A DNA stretch of 64,000 nucleotides, from contig JAHXHN010000001.1 of the NCBI GenBank assembly GCA_025656675.1, positions 1,069,615 to 1,133,614 of the forward strand, written 5' to 3'. The DNA is from Candidatus Thiodiazotropha sp. (ex Codakia rugifera) (lineage in GTDB: Bacteria; Pseudomonadota; Gammaproteobacteria; Chromatiales; Chromatiaceae). Numbering within the stretch: position 1 is the first letter of the stretch; every line of letters begins with the position of its first letter. The notes under the pieces were generated by a model. The model worked only from the letters and a program-made list of their open reading frames with translations. It had not been told where the DNA came from and searched no databases. Of this stretch, positions 21,471 through 29,173 are shown piece by piece. Position numbers and translations under genes: made by a program.

Positions 21471-21993
21471 GTCCTATAAAGCATCGCAGTCTGGCTTGTC
21501 ATTCGAGTTTTTGTCTTCTCCTGACAGTTATCTGTGATGTCTTTGCGCGAGGGATGAATCTTACCCGGTATAAAATTTGCTGTTGCCAGTACCTCCTTTT
21601 AACCAGTCACCTGTATAGGCATATTCGGTTATGTTCGAAGCGATTAAAAATCAGAGGTTTTATAGATAATCATATGCTTAATGATATGAAATAGTGATAA
21701 CGACACGATGCTGTGAAACTGCCGATCATAATTAAGTGGGTTTAATAAAAGTCACGGAGACAGTGTCAGCTTTAAGGCATAACGAGCTTCTGATGCCAAG
21801 TTGAGTTGTGCTTTTTGTGTTGGGAAAAGGGTCATGGAACATTCAAATGAAGGGAGAGCATGTTATTCATCACTTTGAAAATACAGTCATTCCCATGATT
21901 GAGGGTGTTCACTCTGTGGTGTGCAGAACTCGGCTGCATTGAAGCTGTTTTTTGGTGTCAATGCGGGAGTGTTTTGGCGATATTTTTACTTCT
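21471..21993. other. Long AT-rich intergenic region without a recognised gene
   Basis: About 520 bp between the porin terminator and module copy B. I see no coding frame with family features, no tRNA-like fold and no cobalamin-riboswitch B12 box (GCCACTG). The content is AT-rich and unexplained. Confidence 0.4.
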
Positions 21994-22057
21994 ATAGTCA
22001 ACTCCTATGGAGTTAATCAGAATTAGATCTTGGACAAATAGGGTTGTGTGGTAAATA
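21994..22057 (+). promoter_or_regulatory. LysR-type operator/promoter module, copy B
   Basis: Dyad ATAG-TCAACTC-CTAT at 21994-22008, then a TAATCAGAATTAG spacer, TTGGAC at 22030-22035, a 16-nt spacer and TAAATA at 22052-22057 preceded by TGG. Every distance equals that of copy A. It directs transcription toward the cobalt permease gene, leaving a leader of about 195 nt. Confidence 0.8.
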
Positions 22058-22259
22058 GTTTCACTTAATGATGACTTGTTTGATTTCTATCAGAAAGCGT
22101 ACAGGAACCTGTCGTCTAATAGCGAACTGAATCGATACTTTGAGTTGGTGAAGCCTGTTCATCCTAATCAATAGGTATCGTGAAATATAGTCTCAACCAC
22201 CACCAGACCATCGTTTGGTGACATGATCACACTTAATTGTGAGAGGAGAGGGGGTACAG

Positions 22260-22940
22260 ATGCATATTGAACCAGGTGTCGTTGAAGGCGCAAAAGTGGC
22301 GCTAAGCTTTGTTACGGCTGCAGGTGCGATTGGGTTTGCGGCTAAGCTTGCGTGGGGTACAGTTAAACAGGTTGGTATCGCCCCGCTTGCTGTTCGCAGT
22401 GTAATTGCAGCAATACTCGTGTTTAGCTTTTTTCAAGTTTTGCCGCACTATCCGGTAGGTGTGTCCGAGGTACACTTTATTCTTGGTGCAACGCTGTTTC
22501 TGATCTTTGGTGCTGGAGCCGCTGCTATTGGCTTGGCAATTGGCTTACTCGCCCAGGGACTGTTTTTCGCACCGACAGATTTACCTCAGTATGGTATGAA
22601 TGTAACCAGCTTGTTAGTACCACTGTTACTTGTTGATACATTGGCTCGTCGTGTTATTCCTGAAAAGACGGCCTACAAAGACGTAAAATATAAACAGGCC
22701 CTTGCATTATCGACTGCCTACCAGGGTGGTGTTATTGCATGGGTGGCTTTTTGGGCTTTTTATGGCAATGGATTTGGAGCGGAAAATCTTGCGCAGGTCG
22801 GTACGTTCAGTGCTGCCTATGCGCTAGTTATTGTTGTTGAACCACTTCTGGATATGGCAATTCTCGCCACAGCCAAATCACTGCATCAACTCAGAGACAG
22901 CAAGATCTTCAATGCTCGTCTCTATCGGGCTGCTGCTTGA
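22260..22940 (+). CDS. CbiM-type cobalt/nickel uptake permease (ECF transporter family)
   Basis: Integral membrane protein, 226 aa with about six or seven hydrophobic helices. I start it at ATG 22260 so that it begins MHIEPGVVEGAK. CbiM/NikM proteins bind the metal through the N-terminal amine, His2 and an internal His, so the start decides the metal site. The upstream start at 22239 would bury it. The second His is in VSEVHFILG (about residue 72), and the family's QGLFFAPTDLPQYGMNV segment (compare QALLFGxGGLTxLGANV) follows. No cbiN, cbiQ or cbiO is nearby, so it is a solo component here. It sits under module copy B, shared with the operon for the cobalt-requiring thiocyanate hydrolase. It could carry nickel instead, but the context favours cobalt. 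Confidence 0.83.
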   Translation: MHIEPGVVEGAKVALSFVTAAGAIGFAAKLAWGTVKQVGIAPLAVRSVIAAILVFSFFQVLPHYPVGVSEVHFILGATLFLIFGAGAAAIGLAIGLLAQGLFFAPTDLPQYGMNVTSLLVPLLLVDTLARRVIPEKTAYKDVKYKQALALSTAYQGGVIAWVAFWAFYGNGFGAENLAQVGTFSAAYALVIVVEPLLDMAILATAKSLHQLRDSKIFNARLYRAAA

Positions 22941-22951
22941 TCTTTAAGTGT

Positions 22952-22981
22952 GAGGTCTCCGGATCATATACCGGAGACCTC
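22952..22981 (+). terminator. Strong hairpin after the cobalt permease gene
   Basis: Perfect 11-bp stem (GAGGTCTCCGG with CCGGAGACCTC) and an 8-nt loop, 11 bp past the stop codon. No T-tract follows, but its strength and position suggest a transcription end. Confidence 0.6.
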
Positions 22982-23247
22982 ATGTCGAGGTACCAGCTGT
23001 ATTCCGTTGATGTAGTTACAGCGATGTTATGAGGCATTCCGATGGCATCATGCGTGCTGGCGACTTTTCAATGGATTCCGACAAGCAGGAAGATCCGAAA
23101 TGCGATCGGGTGGTGGTAACACTGAATGTTAAGTTTCTAACCTACAGATCATTGCGTTGGCTTAATTAGAAGGATGCTGCATGCCCACGATCTGTAGCTG
23201 TTAGCCAGGCGTGGTAAATCACAATCGAGTGAGGCAGATAGTGAGGC
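22982..23247. other. Intergenic region before the methyltransferase gene
   Basis: Together with the preceding hairpin, just over 300 bp between genes. No copy of the LysR-type module, no gene and no clear promoter is seen here. Confidence 0.4.
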
Positions 23248-24069
23248 ATGGTAGCACGTGATCCACACCGTTTTGTCAATGAGCTGGATGAGACAGCAAT
23301 CGAACGCCTTATTTCTCGGCTTGAAAGTCGTGCCAAAGATAAAGTGTTCACAAGCTTGTTTGATAAGTATGCAGCTCAGTTGATACTGCCGCCATCAGCT
23401 CAGGTGTTGGAGGTGGGCTGTGGGACAGGTGCGATGCTTCGGTTTCTTGCAAGTCGCAGTGACTTTTCAGGCAAGGCTTATGGCGTTGACCAAAGTCTTC
23501 CGTTCATTGAAGCCGCAACCAGATTTGCGCGCCTGGAAAACCTCAGTGACAAAATAGAATTTCAAGTCGGTGACGCTCATAGGTTGGATTTTCCCCCGTC
23601 AAGTTTCGATGTTGTTATCGCAAACACACTGATCAGTCATGTCACTCAGCCAACCACCGTGCTTGAAGAGATGGCCCGTGTTGTTCGTCCAGGCGGTACG
23701 GTGGCTATCTTTGATGGCGATTATGCCTCTTTGACATATGCCATGCCTGATCATGATTTCGGTCACAAAATGGATGTCGCTTTAGCAAAGGCATCATTCA
23801 ATAATCCGCGCATTATGCGCGATCTCCCAAGACTTTTCCCGGAGTTCGGATTTGAATTGATAGATGCCTGGGGTGACGCAATAGTTGAAATTGGTAAGGG
23901 TAGTTATTTTAAGTCTTTTGCTGAGACCTATGCGCCTTATGTGTCCAACGCGGGTTTACTTTCGGAAGAGGCGGTTAACAACTGGTTGACTGTCCAGAGA
24001 CAGGCTATGGAAAATAGAACATTTTTTGCATCCTGCACCTATTACACTTATTTGGTTCGTTGCGCTTAG
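23248..24069 (+). CDS. Class I SAM-dependent methyltransferase
   Basis: Cytoplasmic 273-aa protein with a Rossmann-type methyltransferase domain. Motif I is VLEVGCGTGAMLRFL (about residues 56-70), the acidic residue after strand 2 is in AYGVDQS, motif II/III is IEFQVGDAHRLDFPPSSFD, and VVRPGGTVAIFDGDY follows. The substrate cannot be told from sequence. It lies between the cobalt permease and the second porin but lacks its own copy of the LysR-type module. A link to the thiocyanate genes is therefore only positional. Confidence 0.85.
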   Translation: MVARDPHRFVNELDETAIERLISRLESRAKDKVFTSLFDKYAAQLILPPSAQVLEVGCGTGAMLRFLASRSDFSGKAYGVDQSLPFIEAATRFARLENLSDKIEFQVGDAHRLDFPPSSFDVVIANTLISHVTQPTTVLEEMARVVRPGGTVAIFDGDYASLTYAMPDHDFGHKMDVALAKASFNNPRIMRDLPRLFPEFGFELIDAWGDAIVEIGKGSYFKSFAETYAPYVSNAGLLSEEAVNNWLTVQRQAMENRTFFASCTYYTYLVRCA

Positions 24070-24198
24070 AAATAGAATTCACACACGCATCTTTGGGTAT
24101 GCAGGTCATGCCTGCGCCATCTATTTATGCTGACATTTGATCCCTAAACATCCATGGCTACAGTTGAAATGAACCTTTAGGCATTTGGTCTACTGACT

Positions 24199-24262
24199 AT
24201 AGTCATTTCCTATAGCGTGCATATGAAATCGGTCTTTGACTAATAATGTTGATTGGTAAATA
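24199..24262 (+). promoter_or_regulatory. LysR-type operator/promoter module, copy C
   Basis: Dyad ATAG-TCATTTC-CTAT at 24199-24213, extended to the symmetric CTATAG ends. TTTGAC follows at 24235-24240 (21 nt after the dyad) and TAAATA at 24257-24262 after 16 nt. The spacer is more diverged (CATATGAAAT) than in copies A, B and E, but the distances are identical. The leader to the next gene is short (about 57 nt). Confidence 0.75.
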
Positions 24263-24325
24263 TTAACTTAAACACCAGGAGTTTTGAGTGTAATAAATCA
24301 ATAATTACTGGAACAGTAGAAGAAT

Positions 24326-25474
24326 ATGAATTATCTGCAAATCGAGCACATAGTTGATGGTCGGGGTGGGGTAATTTGTGTGGCTCGCATAAAGGTTCAA
24401 CGCTATTTAGTGGCTGTAATATTACAATTAACAATTATCTACACCCCGCCTGGCTATGCGGAGAAGATGGAAGAGGGCGGTGTCTCGGGAAATATCAGAA
24501 TTGGTTTTATCGATGCTGAAGATGAGTTAGGTGAACACACCAAAGGATCGGCAATTGGAGGTAAGGTCGGGTTTTTCAGTCAACGCTGGAATGGCCTGAG
24601 TGGAGGTGCAACTCTCTATACAACACAGAAATTATTTAATAATGAAAATGGAGATTTCTTTGCATCTGATCATTCAAGCTATTCAATATTCGGTGAAGTA
24701 TTTTTACAAGGTTCTTATGGTAATACCCAACTGATACTGGGTCGATTCGAGCTGGACACCCCGCATGCTGATACAGATGACATACGTATGATCCCGAATA
24801 CCTTCCAGGGTGGGCTGTTAAGCAACAGCGATTTGCCGGATACGATACTGTATTTCACCTATCTTGATGAGTGGGCAGGGTTCGATGCAGAAACACCTGA
24901 AAAATTCAAGGATATGAATGGTGAGAATGGTATCGCAGCCCTAGGTATGGTTTACAATGGATTTGAGACTCTCAATCTACAAGGGTGGCTTTATCAAGGT
25001 AAGTCTTATGCCCAACTGTTGTATCTTGAAGGTGTTTACGAGACAGACAGATACAGTTTCAGTCTACAGTATGGCGCTCAGTCGGATAAGACCCGGGATA
25101 GGAGTGGTCCCGACGGTAATGTTTACGGCGTGGCTGCGAGCTATTCCACTAACGGTTTTACCGTGTTAACGGCATACAATAATGTTTCCGGAACAGTAAC
25201 TGACGGCTTTGGTGGAGGTCCCTATTTTACCTCTGCTGATGACCATACCATTGGTGATGTTGAAGATCAGACGGCTGCAGCTCTGGGGCTTGAATACAGT
25301 GGTATCCAGGGGTTAGTGCTTGGTGTACTGCATGTCGATTTCAATATTGGTTCACACGATACGGACTATTACGCCAGCTACCACGTCAATGATAGCCTGG
25401 ACCTTGAACTGATCTATACAGATATGCATGAGGATGGCCATTTTGTTCGGTTAATGGGAAATTACTCGTTTTAA
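24326..25474 (+). CDS. Outer-membrane beta-barrel porin
   Basis: Predicted outer-membrane barrel. From ATG 24326 it is 382 aa, but a GTG at 24380 preceded by a G-rich stretch gives a cleaner signal peptide (ARIKVQRYLVAVILQLTIIY, cleavage near GYA-EK), and I consider it about as likely. The mature protein alternates short strands with Gly/Asp/Asn-rich loops and ends in MGNYSF, the terminal Phe expected for insertion by the BAM machinery. The pattern is like OprD-type barrels; substrate unknown. It is the first gene after module copy C and lies 19 bp upstream of glcF, so the two probably share a transcript. Confidence 0.78.
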   Translation: MNYLQIEHIVDGRGGVICVARIKVQRYLVAVILQLTIIYTPPGYAEKMEEGGVSGNIRIGFIDAEDELGEHTKGSAIGGKVGFFSQRWNGLSGGATLYTTQKLFNNENGDFFASDHSSYSIFGEVFLQGSYGNTQLILGRFELDTPHADTDDIRMIPNTFQGGLLSNSDLPDTILYFTYLDEWAGFDAETPEKFKDMNGENGIAALGMVYNGFETLNLQGWLYQGKSYAQLLYLEGVYETDRYSFSLQYGAQSDKTRDRSGPDGNVYGVAASYSTNGFTVLTAYNNVSGTVTDGFGGGPYFTSADDHTIGDVEDQTAAALGLEYSGIQGLVLGVLHVDFNIGSHDTDYYASYHVNDSLDLELIYTDMHEDGHFVRLMGNYSF

Positions 25475-25493
25475 GTATGCTTAGAGGCATGTC

Positions 25494-26795
25494 ATGCAAA
25501 CCAATTTCACGCAACAACAACTGCTGGTACCTGCTATAGCCAGTTCAGATGTGGAGTTGCGTGCCTGTCTCCAATGTGATTACTGCACACCGAATTGTCC
25601 AACCTATCAACTGCTGGGTGATGAGTATGACAGCTCCCGTGGACGTATCTATCTGATTAAGGAGCTGTTGGAGAGCAAAGGCGTGCCAAAAGTGAAAACG
25701 GTCAAACATATCGATCAATGTCTTTCCTGTTTGGCTTGCATGTCCAGTTGCCCATCGAGTGTGCATTATTTGCATCTATTGGATCATGCCCGCGAGACGA
25801 TTGAGGAAAATCATCAGCGTAAATTGAGTGATCGAATGCTGCGATGGCTGTTGGCGAAGCTTCTTCCGTATCCTGATCGTTTTCGGCTGGTTATGCGAGG
25901 TGCTCAGTTGATAAAGCCATGGGTCAATGTGGTACCGCGTAAACTGCGTCCAATGTTGTTATTGACGCCTAATAGACTGCCGTGTCCAAGCGCAAATGAC
26001 AAACCACAGGTATTTCCTGCGTTAGGAGAACGTAAACGCCGTGTGGCACTGCTGGTTGGTTGTGCACAACAGGCGCTGAATACGGATATCAATGATGCAA
26101 CAATTCGAATCCTGCGTCGCCATGGATGTGAAGTAGTGATTGCGCAAGGTGCAGGTTGTTGCGGGGCGTTGACCCATCATATGGGTAAGACGAAGGAGAG
26201 TCGTGAGGCAGCGGCAAGGAATATCTACGCCTGGATGAAAGAAGCGGAAGGTGCCGGGTTGGATGCGATTGTGATCAATGCAAGTGGATGCGGCACTGTG
26301 GTCAAGGATTATGGCTATATATTCCGAAATGACACGCTGGCAAATGATGCTGCGACAGTTGCTTCGTTGGCAAAAGATATTACTGAATTACTGGCGGATA
26401 TAGCTTTGGACTACAAAGTGAAACCAGGATTACGTGTTGCCTATCATGCCACCTGTTCCCTGCAGTATGGACAACGGATCAGGTTCAAGCCGAAGAAACT
26501 ACTGAGGGCGGCCGGTTTCACTGTACTGGAGCCACGTGACGCTCATGCATGTTGTGGTGCCGCCGGTACCTATAATCTATTGCAATCAGAGATCGCGGAG
26601 AAGTTAAAGGCGCGTAAGGTTAAGACGCTGGAAGTGGGTGCCCCGGACATTATTGCTGCAGGAAATATCGGTTGCATGGTGCAGATAGCATCCGCAACAG
26701 GATTGCCGGTTGTGCACACTGTTGAGTTACTGGATTGGGTAACAGGTGGTCCGATGCCGCCTGTATTGCACGATGTGAATAAGCTGGCCGTGTAA
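25494..26795 (+). CDS. glcF: Glycolate oxidase iron-sulfur subunit-like protein (orphan GlcF)
   Basis: Iron-sulfur/CCG-domain protein of 433 aa, very like GlcF in layout. Two ferredoxin-type sets come first (CLQCDYCTPNCP and CLSCLACMSSCP, residues 27-100 or so). Two CCG domains follow, with GAGCCGALTHHMG and AHACCGAAGTYNL. The N-terminal LGDEYDSSRGRIYLIKELLE matches E. coli GlcF almost residue for residue. GlcF normally passes electrons from the flavin subunits GlcD and GlcE to the quinone pool, but neither is encoded in this window. Being second in the module C transcript, it may serve another dehydrogenase or complete a remote GlcDE. It is convergent with the LysR gene. Confidence 0.87.
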   Translation: MQTNFTQQQLLVPAIASSDVELRACLQCDYCTPNCPTYQLLGDEYDSSRGRIYLIKELLESKGVPKVKTVKHIDQCLSCLACMSSCPSSVHYLHLLDHARETIEENHQRKLSDRMLRWLLAKLLPYPDRFRLVMRGAQLIKPWVNVVPRKLRPMLLLTPNRLPCPSANDKPQVFPALGERKRRVALLVGCAQQALNTDINDATIRILRRHGCEVVIAQGAGCCGALTHHMGKTKESREAAARNIYAWMKEAEGAGLDAIVINASGCGTVVKDYGYIFRNDTLANDAATVASLAKDITELLADIALDYKVKPGLRVAYHATCSLQYGQRIRFKPKKLLRAAGFTVLEPRDAHACCGAAGTYNLLQSEIAEKLKARKVKTLEVGAPDIIAAGNIGCMVQIASATGLPVVHTVELLDWVTGGPMPPVLHDVNKLAV

Positions 26796-26906
26796 AGGCC
26801 GCTGTATGATATGAGGGTAGGTTGGCTTGGAGTTGGTCCACATGTTGCGGCGAAGCGGGGACCCTACGTGCAAACTTAATCTTTGCCTCGGTGTTTCGGT
26901 TGAGTG

Positions 26907-27875
26907 CTAGCCATGATCATTTGGCGTGCAAACTTCCGACATCGGACAGGGCCCTGTTCTTTTGACAGGTGTATCGTGACACCCATCAACACCCCATTCG
27001 GCCGCCAGATCCTTGAAGGCCATGGAAGCCGGACTCTTGTACGCATCTTTGCGACAGATCAAAGTGATAGTGTGGTGGGGTAGTGCAGGTATCAGCATAA
27101 CCGGATGAATCTCATGCTGCTGGCAGGCGATGGTGTTAGGAAGTATGGTGGCAAGCCTGCCAAGACGGAGCACTTCTATGATGGTACTGAGTGAGTTGGT
27201 TTCAATCGCAATGTGCGGTGTGATGTCATGTTCCAGGCAATAGAGATCTATATGACGTCGTAACGCAAAATCACTGTTAAGCAGTACAAGCGGTTCCTGT
27301 TCAAATGCATGTTCGCTCAATGGCGTGTCTTGTCCGGCATAGTGATGCGCTTTACCGACCGCAACATTGAGCGGTTCGATAAACAAGAGTTGCATTTCAA
27401 TACCGTAGGAGCGTGCCTCATTCGAAAGAATATTGGTAAATGCAATACCTATGTCGATGTTGTCTTCAGCAACACCCGTCTCAATGTCATCTTGAGGCAT
27501 CTCCAGCGTACTTACTGTAATGCCAGGGTAGCGTGTATTGAAGTTGTCAATTAATGGGGCGGCCAGATAGTCAGTGATAGGTGTCATACCCAAGCGGAGT
27601 GAGCCGCGACTTAGATCCTGTAATTCGTGGATAGCACGCTTTCCCGCATCCAGCTCGCCCAAGGCACGGCGTGCGTAGCCCAAATAGACTTCACCTGCAT
27701 CGGTTAGACTCACGCTCCGCCCTGAGCGGTCGAGTAACTGTACATCCAGCGACTCCTCCAACTGCTTGATCTGTTGGGATAGAGTCGGTTGCGACACATA
27801 CAGCGCCTCGGCAGCCCGAGTGAAACTATGGTACTCCGCGACTGCAAGCAAATAGCGAAGCGATCGCGGACACAT
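26907..27875 (-). CDS. LysR-family regulator, CynR-like
   Basis: Transcription factor of 322 aa from the preferred start. The N-terminal winged helix-turn-helix reads LLAVAEYHSFTRAAEALYVSQP, then TLSQQIKQLEESL, close to E. coli CynR, the cyanate-responsive activator. The similarity continues through AGKRAIHELQDLSRGSLRLG into the effector domain. I start at ATG 27875 because CynR begins at the equivalent residue; ATG 27890 and TTG 27896 are in-frame alternatives. The operator copy D (27889-27903) lies 14-28 nt upstream of this start and covers the alternative ones, the usual sign of autoregulation. Divergent from the thiocyanate hydrolase operon, it is the best candidate for the regulator that binds all module copies. 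No cyanase gene is present here. Confidence 0.88.
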   Translation of the reverse strand: MCPRSLRYLLAVAEYHSFTRAAEALYVSQPTLSQQIKQLEESLDVQLLDRSGRSVSLTDAGEVYLGYARRALGELDAGKRAIHELQDLSRGSLRLGMTPITDYLAAPLIDNFNTRYPGITVSTLEMPQDDIETGVAEDNIDIGIAFTNILSNEARSYGIEMQLLFIEPLNVAVGKAHHYAGQDTPLSEHAFEQEPLVLLNSDFALRRHIDLYCLEHDITPHIAIETNSLSTIIEVLRLGRLATILPNTIACQQHEIHPVMLIPALPHHTITLICRKDAYKSPASMAFKDLAAEWGVDGCHDTPVKRTGPCPMSEVCTPNDHG

Positions 27876-27888
27876 TATATTTCTATCC

Positions 27889-27953
27889 ATAGCCAACCCC
27901 TATGGAGTTCATTGAAAATCAGTTATTAGACAATAATTGTTGTTTGGTAATTC
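27889..27953 (+). promoter_or_regulatory. LysR-type operator/promoter module, copy D
   Basis: Dyad ATAG-CCAACCC-CTAT at 27889-27903, flanked symmetrically (CCATAG...CTATGG). It has the same 7-nt centre as copy A. A TTAGAC box is at 27926-27931 (22 nt after the dyad, one more than the others) and TGG-TAATTC at 27948-27953 after 16 nt. It overlaps the possible upstream starts of the LysR gene and points rightward at the scn operon. It is the first of three tandem units. Confidence 0.7.
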
Positions 27954-27976
27954 AGTGTAGCTCAATTTTTTGGTTC

Positions 27977-28012
27977 TTAGTCAACTTCTGTATGTTTTTT
28001 CAGAATTAAGTG
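27977..28012 (+). promoter_or_regulatory. Degenerate copy of the module (copy F)
   Basis: TTAG-TCAACTT-CTGTAT resembles ATAG-TCAACTC-CTAT of copy B, and TCAGAATTAAG follows as in the other copies. At the expected -35 and -10 positions the bases no longer resemble promoter boxes. It starts 88 bp after copy D and 87 bp before copy E, so it is likely the decayed middle unit of a tandem triplication, possibly kept as an auxiliary binding site. Confidence 0.55.
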
Positions 28013-28063
28013 CCTGTATAAGGGCGGTTGAATGACCAACAGTTAAGCGAAATAGCTTCAACC

Positions 28064-28127
28064 ATAGTCATCGCCTATAGAGCTAATCAGAATTTGGTCT
28101 TGGACAATTATTATTGCGTAGTAAATA
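28064..28127 (+). promoter_or_regulatory. LysR-type operator/promoter module, copy E (scn operon)
   Basis: Dyad ATAG-TCATCGC-CTAT at 28064-28078, spacer TAATCAGAATTTGG, TTGGAC at 28100-28105 (21 nt after the dyad), 16-nt spacer, TAAATA at 28122-28127. This is the copy nearest the scn genes with intact boxes, so the main start should lie near 28134, giving a leader of about 187 nt. Confidence 0.8.
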
Positions 28128-28320
28128 GTTTGACATAACACGAAGGAAAGTAGAGAGGCTTCGTGAATTATTAAGAAAAGCTTAGGTCTTTGAACTTTCA
28201 CTTAAAAAATCTGTAAGTGAACTGCACCGGATTAAGATCTATTTCAGTATATGCGAAAAGTTTAAATCATTAGGCGTAAGACAATTTGTTAGAAACCTAA
28301 TTTGAGGAGGTCACCAGGCC
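28128..28320 (+). promoter_or_regulatory. Long structured leader of the scn operon
   Basis: The leader can form two perfect hairpins. One pairs CACGAAG (28139-28145) with CTTCGTG (28159-28165) around a 13-nt loop. The other pairs TTCACTTA (28197-28204) with TAAGTGAA (28214-28221) around a 9-nt loop. A strong ribosome-binding site (GAGGAGGT) precedes the scnB ATG by about 9 nt. No known riboswitch class is recognised. Confidence 0.45.
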
Positions 28321-28752
28321 ATGTCATCAGCCACCAGACAGAAAGTAATGCGTCATCTCGATATTGTAAAGCAACTACAGCCTTCGCTGCATGTAGAGAC
28401 GCATGCCCCCGCTCCAGATCAAGTTGATAACGAACACTACAGAGCGTACACAAGAATGTCGCATGATGTTGGCGGCGAACCCGATGTGCCTATCACTTGG
28501 GAAGAGAAAGAAGAGGAGGTATGGGAGCACAATACCTTCGTGACTTGTGAAGTTCTGGCATGGCGTGGTGTTTGGAATGCAGAAGAGCGGCGTCGTCGTC
28601 AAAATGTTGATGTGGGGCAGACGCAGTATCTGGGGCTTCCCTACTACGGTCGCTGGCTGTTGACTGCAGCGAGGATTCTGGTGGACAAGCAGTACGTCAC
28701 ACTCACTGAACTGTCCGATAAGATTGATGAGGTCAAGAAACGCTATGAGTAA
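28321..28752 (+). CDS. scnB: Thiocyanate hydrolase beta subunit
   Basis: 143-aa protein of the nitrile-hydratase beta N-terminal type. Cobalt-dependent thiocyanate hydrolase (SCN- + 2 H2O to COS + NH3 + OH-) differs from nitrile hydratase in splitting the beta chain over two genes, and this is the first half. Features include the acidic segment EEKEEEVWEHNTFVTCEVLAW and the PYYGRWLLTAARILVDKQYVT helix pair typical of the family. The length is near that of the Thiobacillus thioparus ScnB. It has a strong SD and overlaps scnA by 8 nt (ATGAGTAA), so translation is coupled. First gene of the operon under module copy E. Confidence 0.85.
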   Translation: MSSATRQKVMRHLDIVKQLQPSLHVETHAPAPDQVDNEHYRAYTRMSHDVGGEPDVPITWEEKEEEVWEHNTFVTCEVLAWRGVWNAEERRRRQNVDVGQTQYLGLPYYGRWLLTAARILVDKQYVTLTELSDKIDEVKKRYE

Positions 28753-29113
28753 ACCACACTACGATAGAGAGCACCATGCCAAGAAAGCCACTGGAATCGG
28801 TGATCCTCAGTGTTTTAAAGGTGAGGCGGGTCCTGCCAAGTTTAAAGTAGGCGATAAGGTACGAATCAAGGATCTGCCGGATATCTTTTATTCACGTACT
28901 CAAGTCTATACACGCGGTGCGCCTGCTACGGTAGCTGAGTTGGTCTATGAAAGCCCTGCTGCAGAAGATGAGTCGTGGGATAACACTGACAATCCCGTAT
29001 GGTTCTACAGTGTGGTTTTCAAGCAGAAGGATCTTTGGCCCGATTATCCCGATGCATTTGCAAACGACACGGTAGAGACCGAGTTGCCCGAACGTTGGTT
29101 GGAGCCACTGTAA
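28745..29113 (+). CDS. scnA: Thiocyanate hydrolase alpha subunit
   Basis: 122-aa protein starting MSKPHYDREHHAKKATGIGD at ATG 28745; the upstream in-frame start at 28724 lies deep inside scnB and is not used. It corresponds to the C-terminal, SH3-like half of the nitrile hydratase beta subunit. This shows in KFKVGDKVRIKDLPD, then HxRTP-like YSRTQVYTRGAPATVAE, and a final segment with DLWPDYPDAFANDTVETELPERWLEP. It assembles with ScnB and ScnC. The gene is 60 bp upstream of scnC. Confidence 0.85.
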   Translation: MSKPHYDREHHAKKATGIGDPQCFKGEAGPAKFKVGDKVRIKDLPDIFYSRTQVYTRGAPATVAELVYESPAAEDESWDNTDNPVWFYSVVFKQKDLWPDYPDAFANDTVETELPERWLEPL

Positions 29114-29173
29114 CCGACAGGTAAGCATATGTTTTGCAGATCATATGGAACATAAATCAGAGAGGATAAGAAA

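Noticed and set aside
21471..22259. Possible cobalamin riboswitch before the CbiM-type gene
   Set aside because: No B12 box or recognisable core was found in the region or the leader.
28375..28602. Minus-strand open frame inside scnB
   Set aside because: Shadow of the coding sequence; no family features and no ribosome-binding site.
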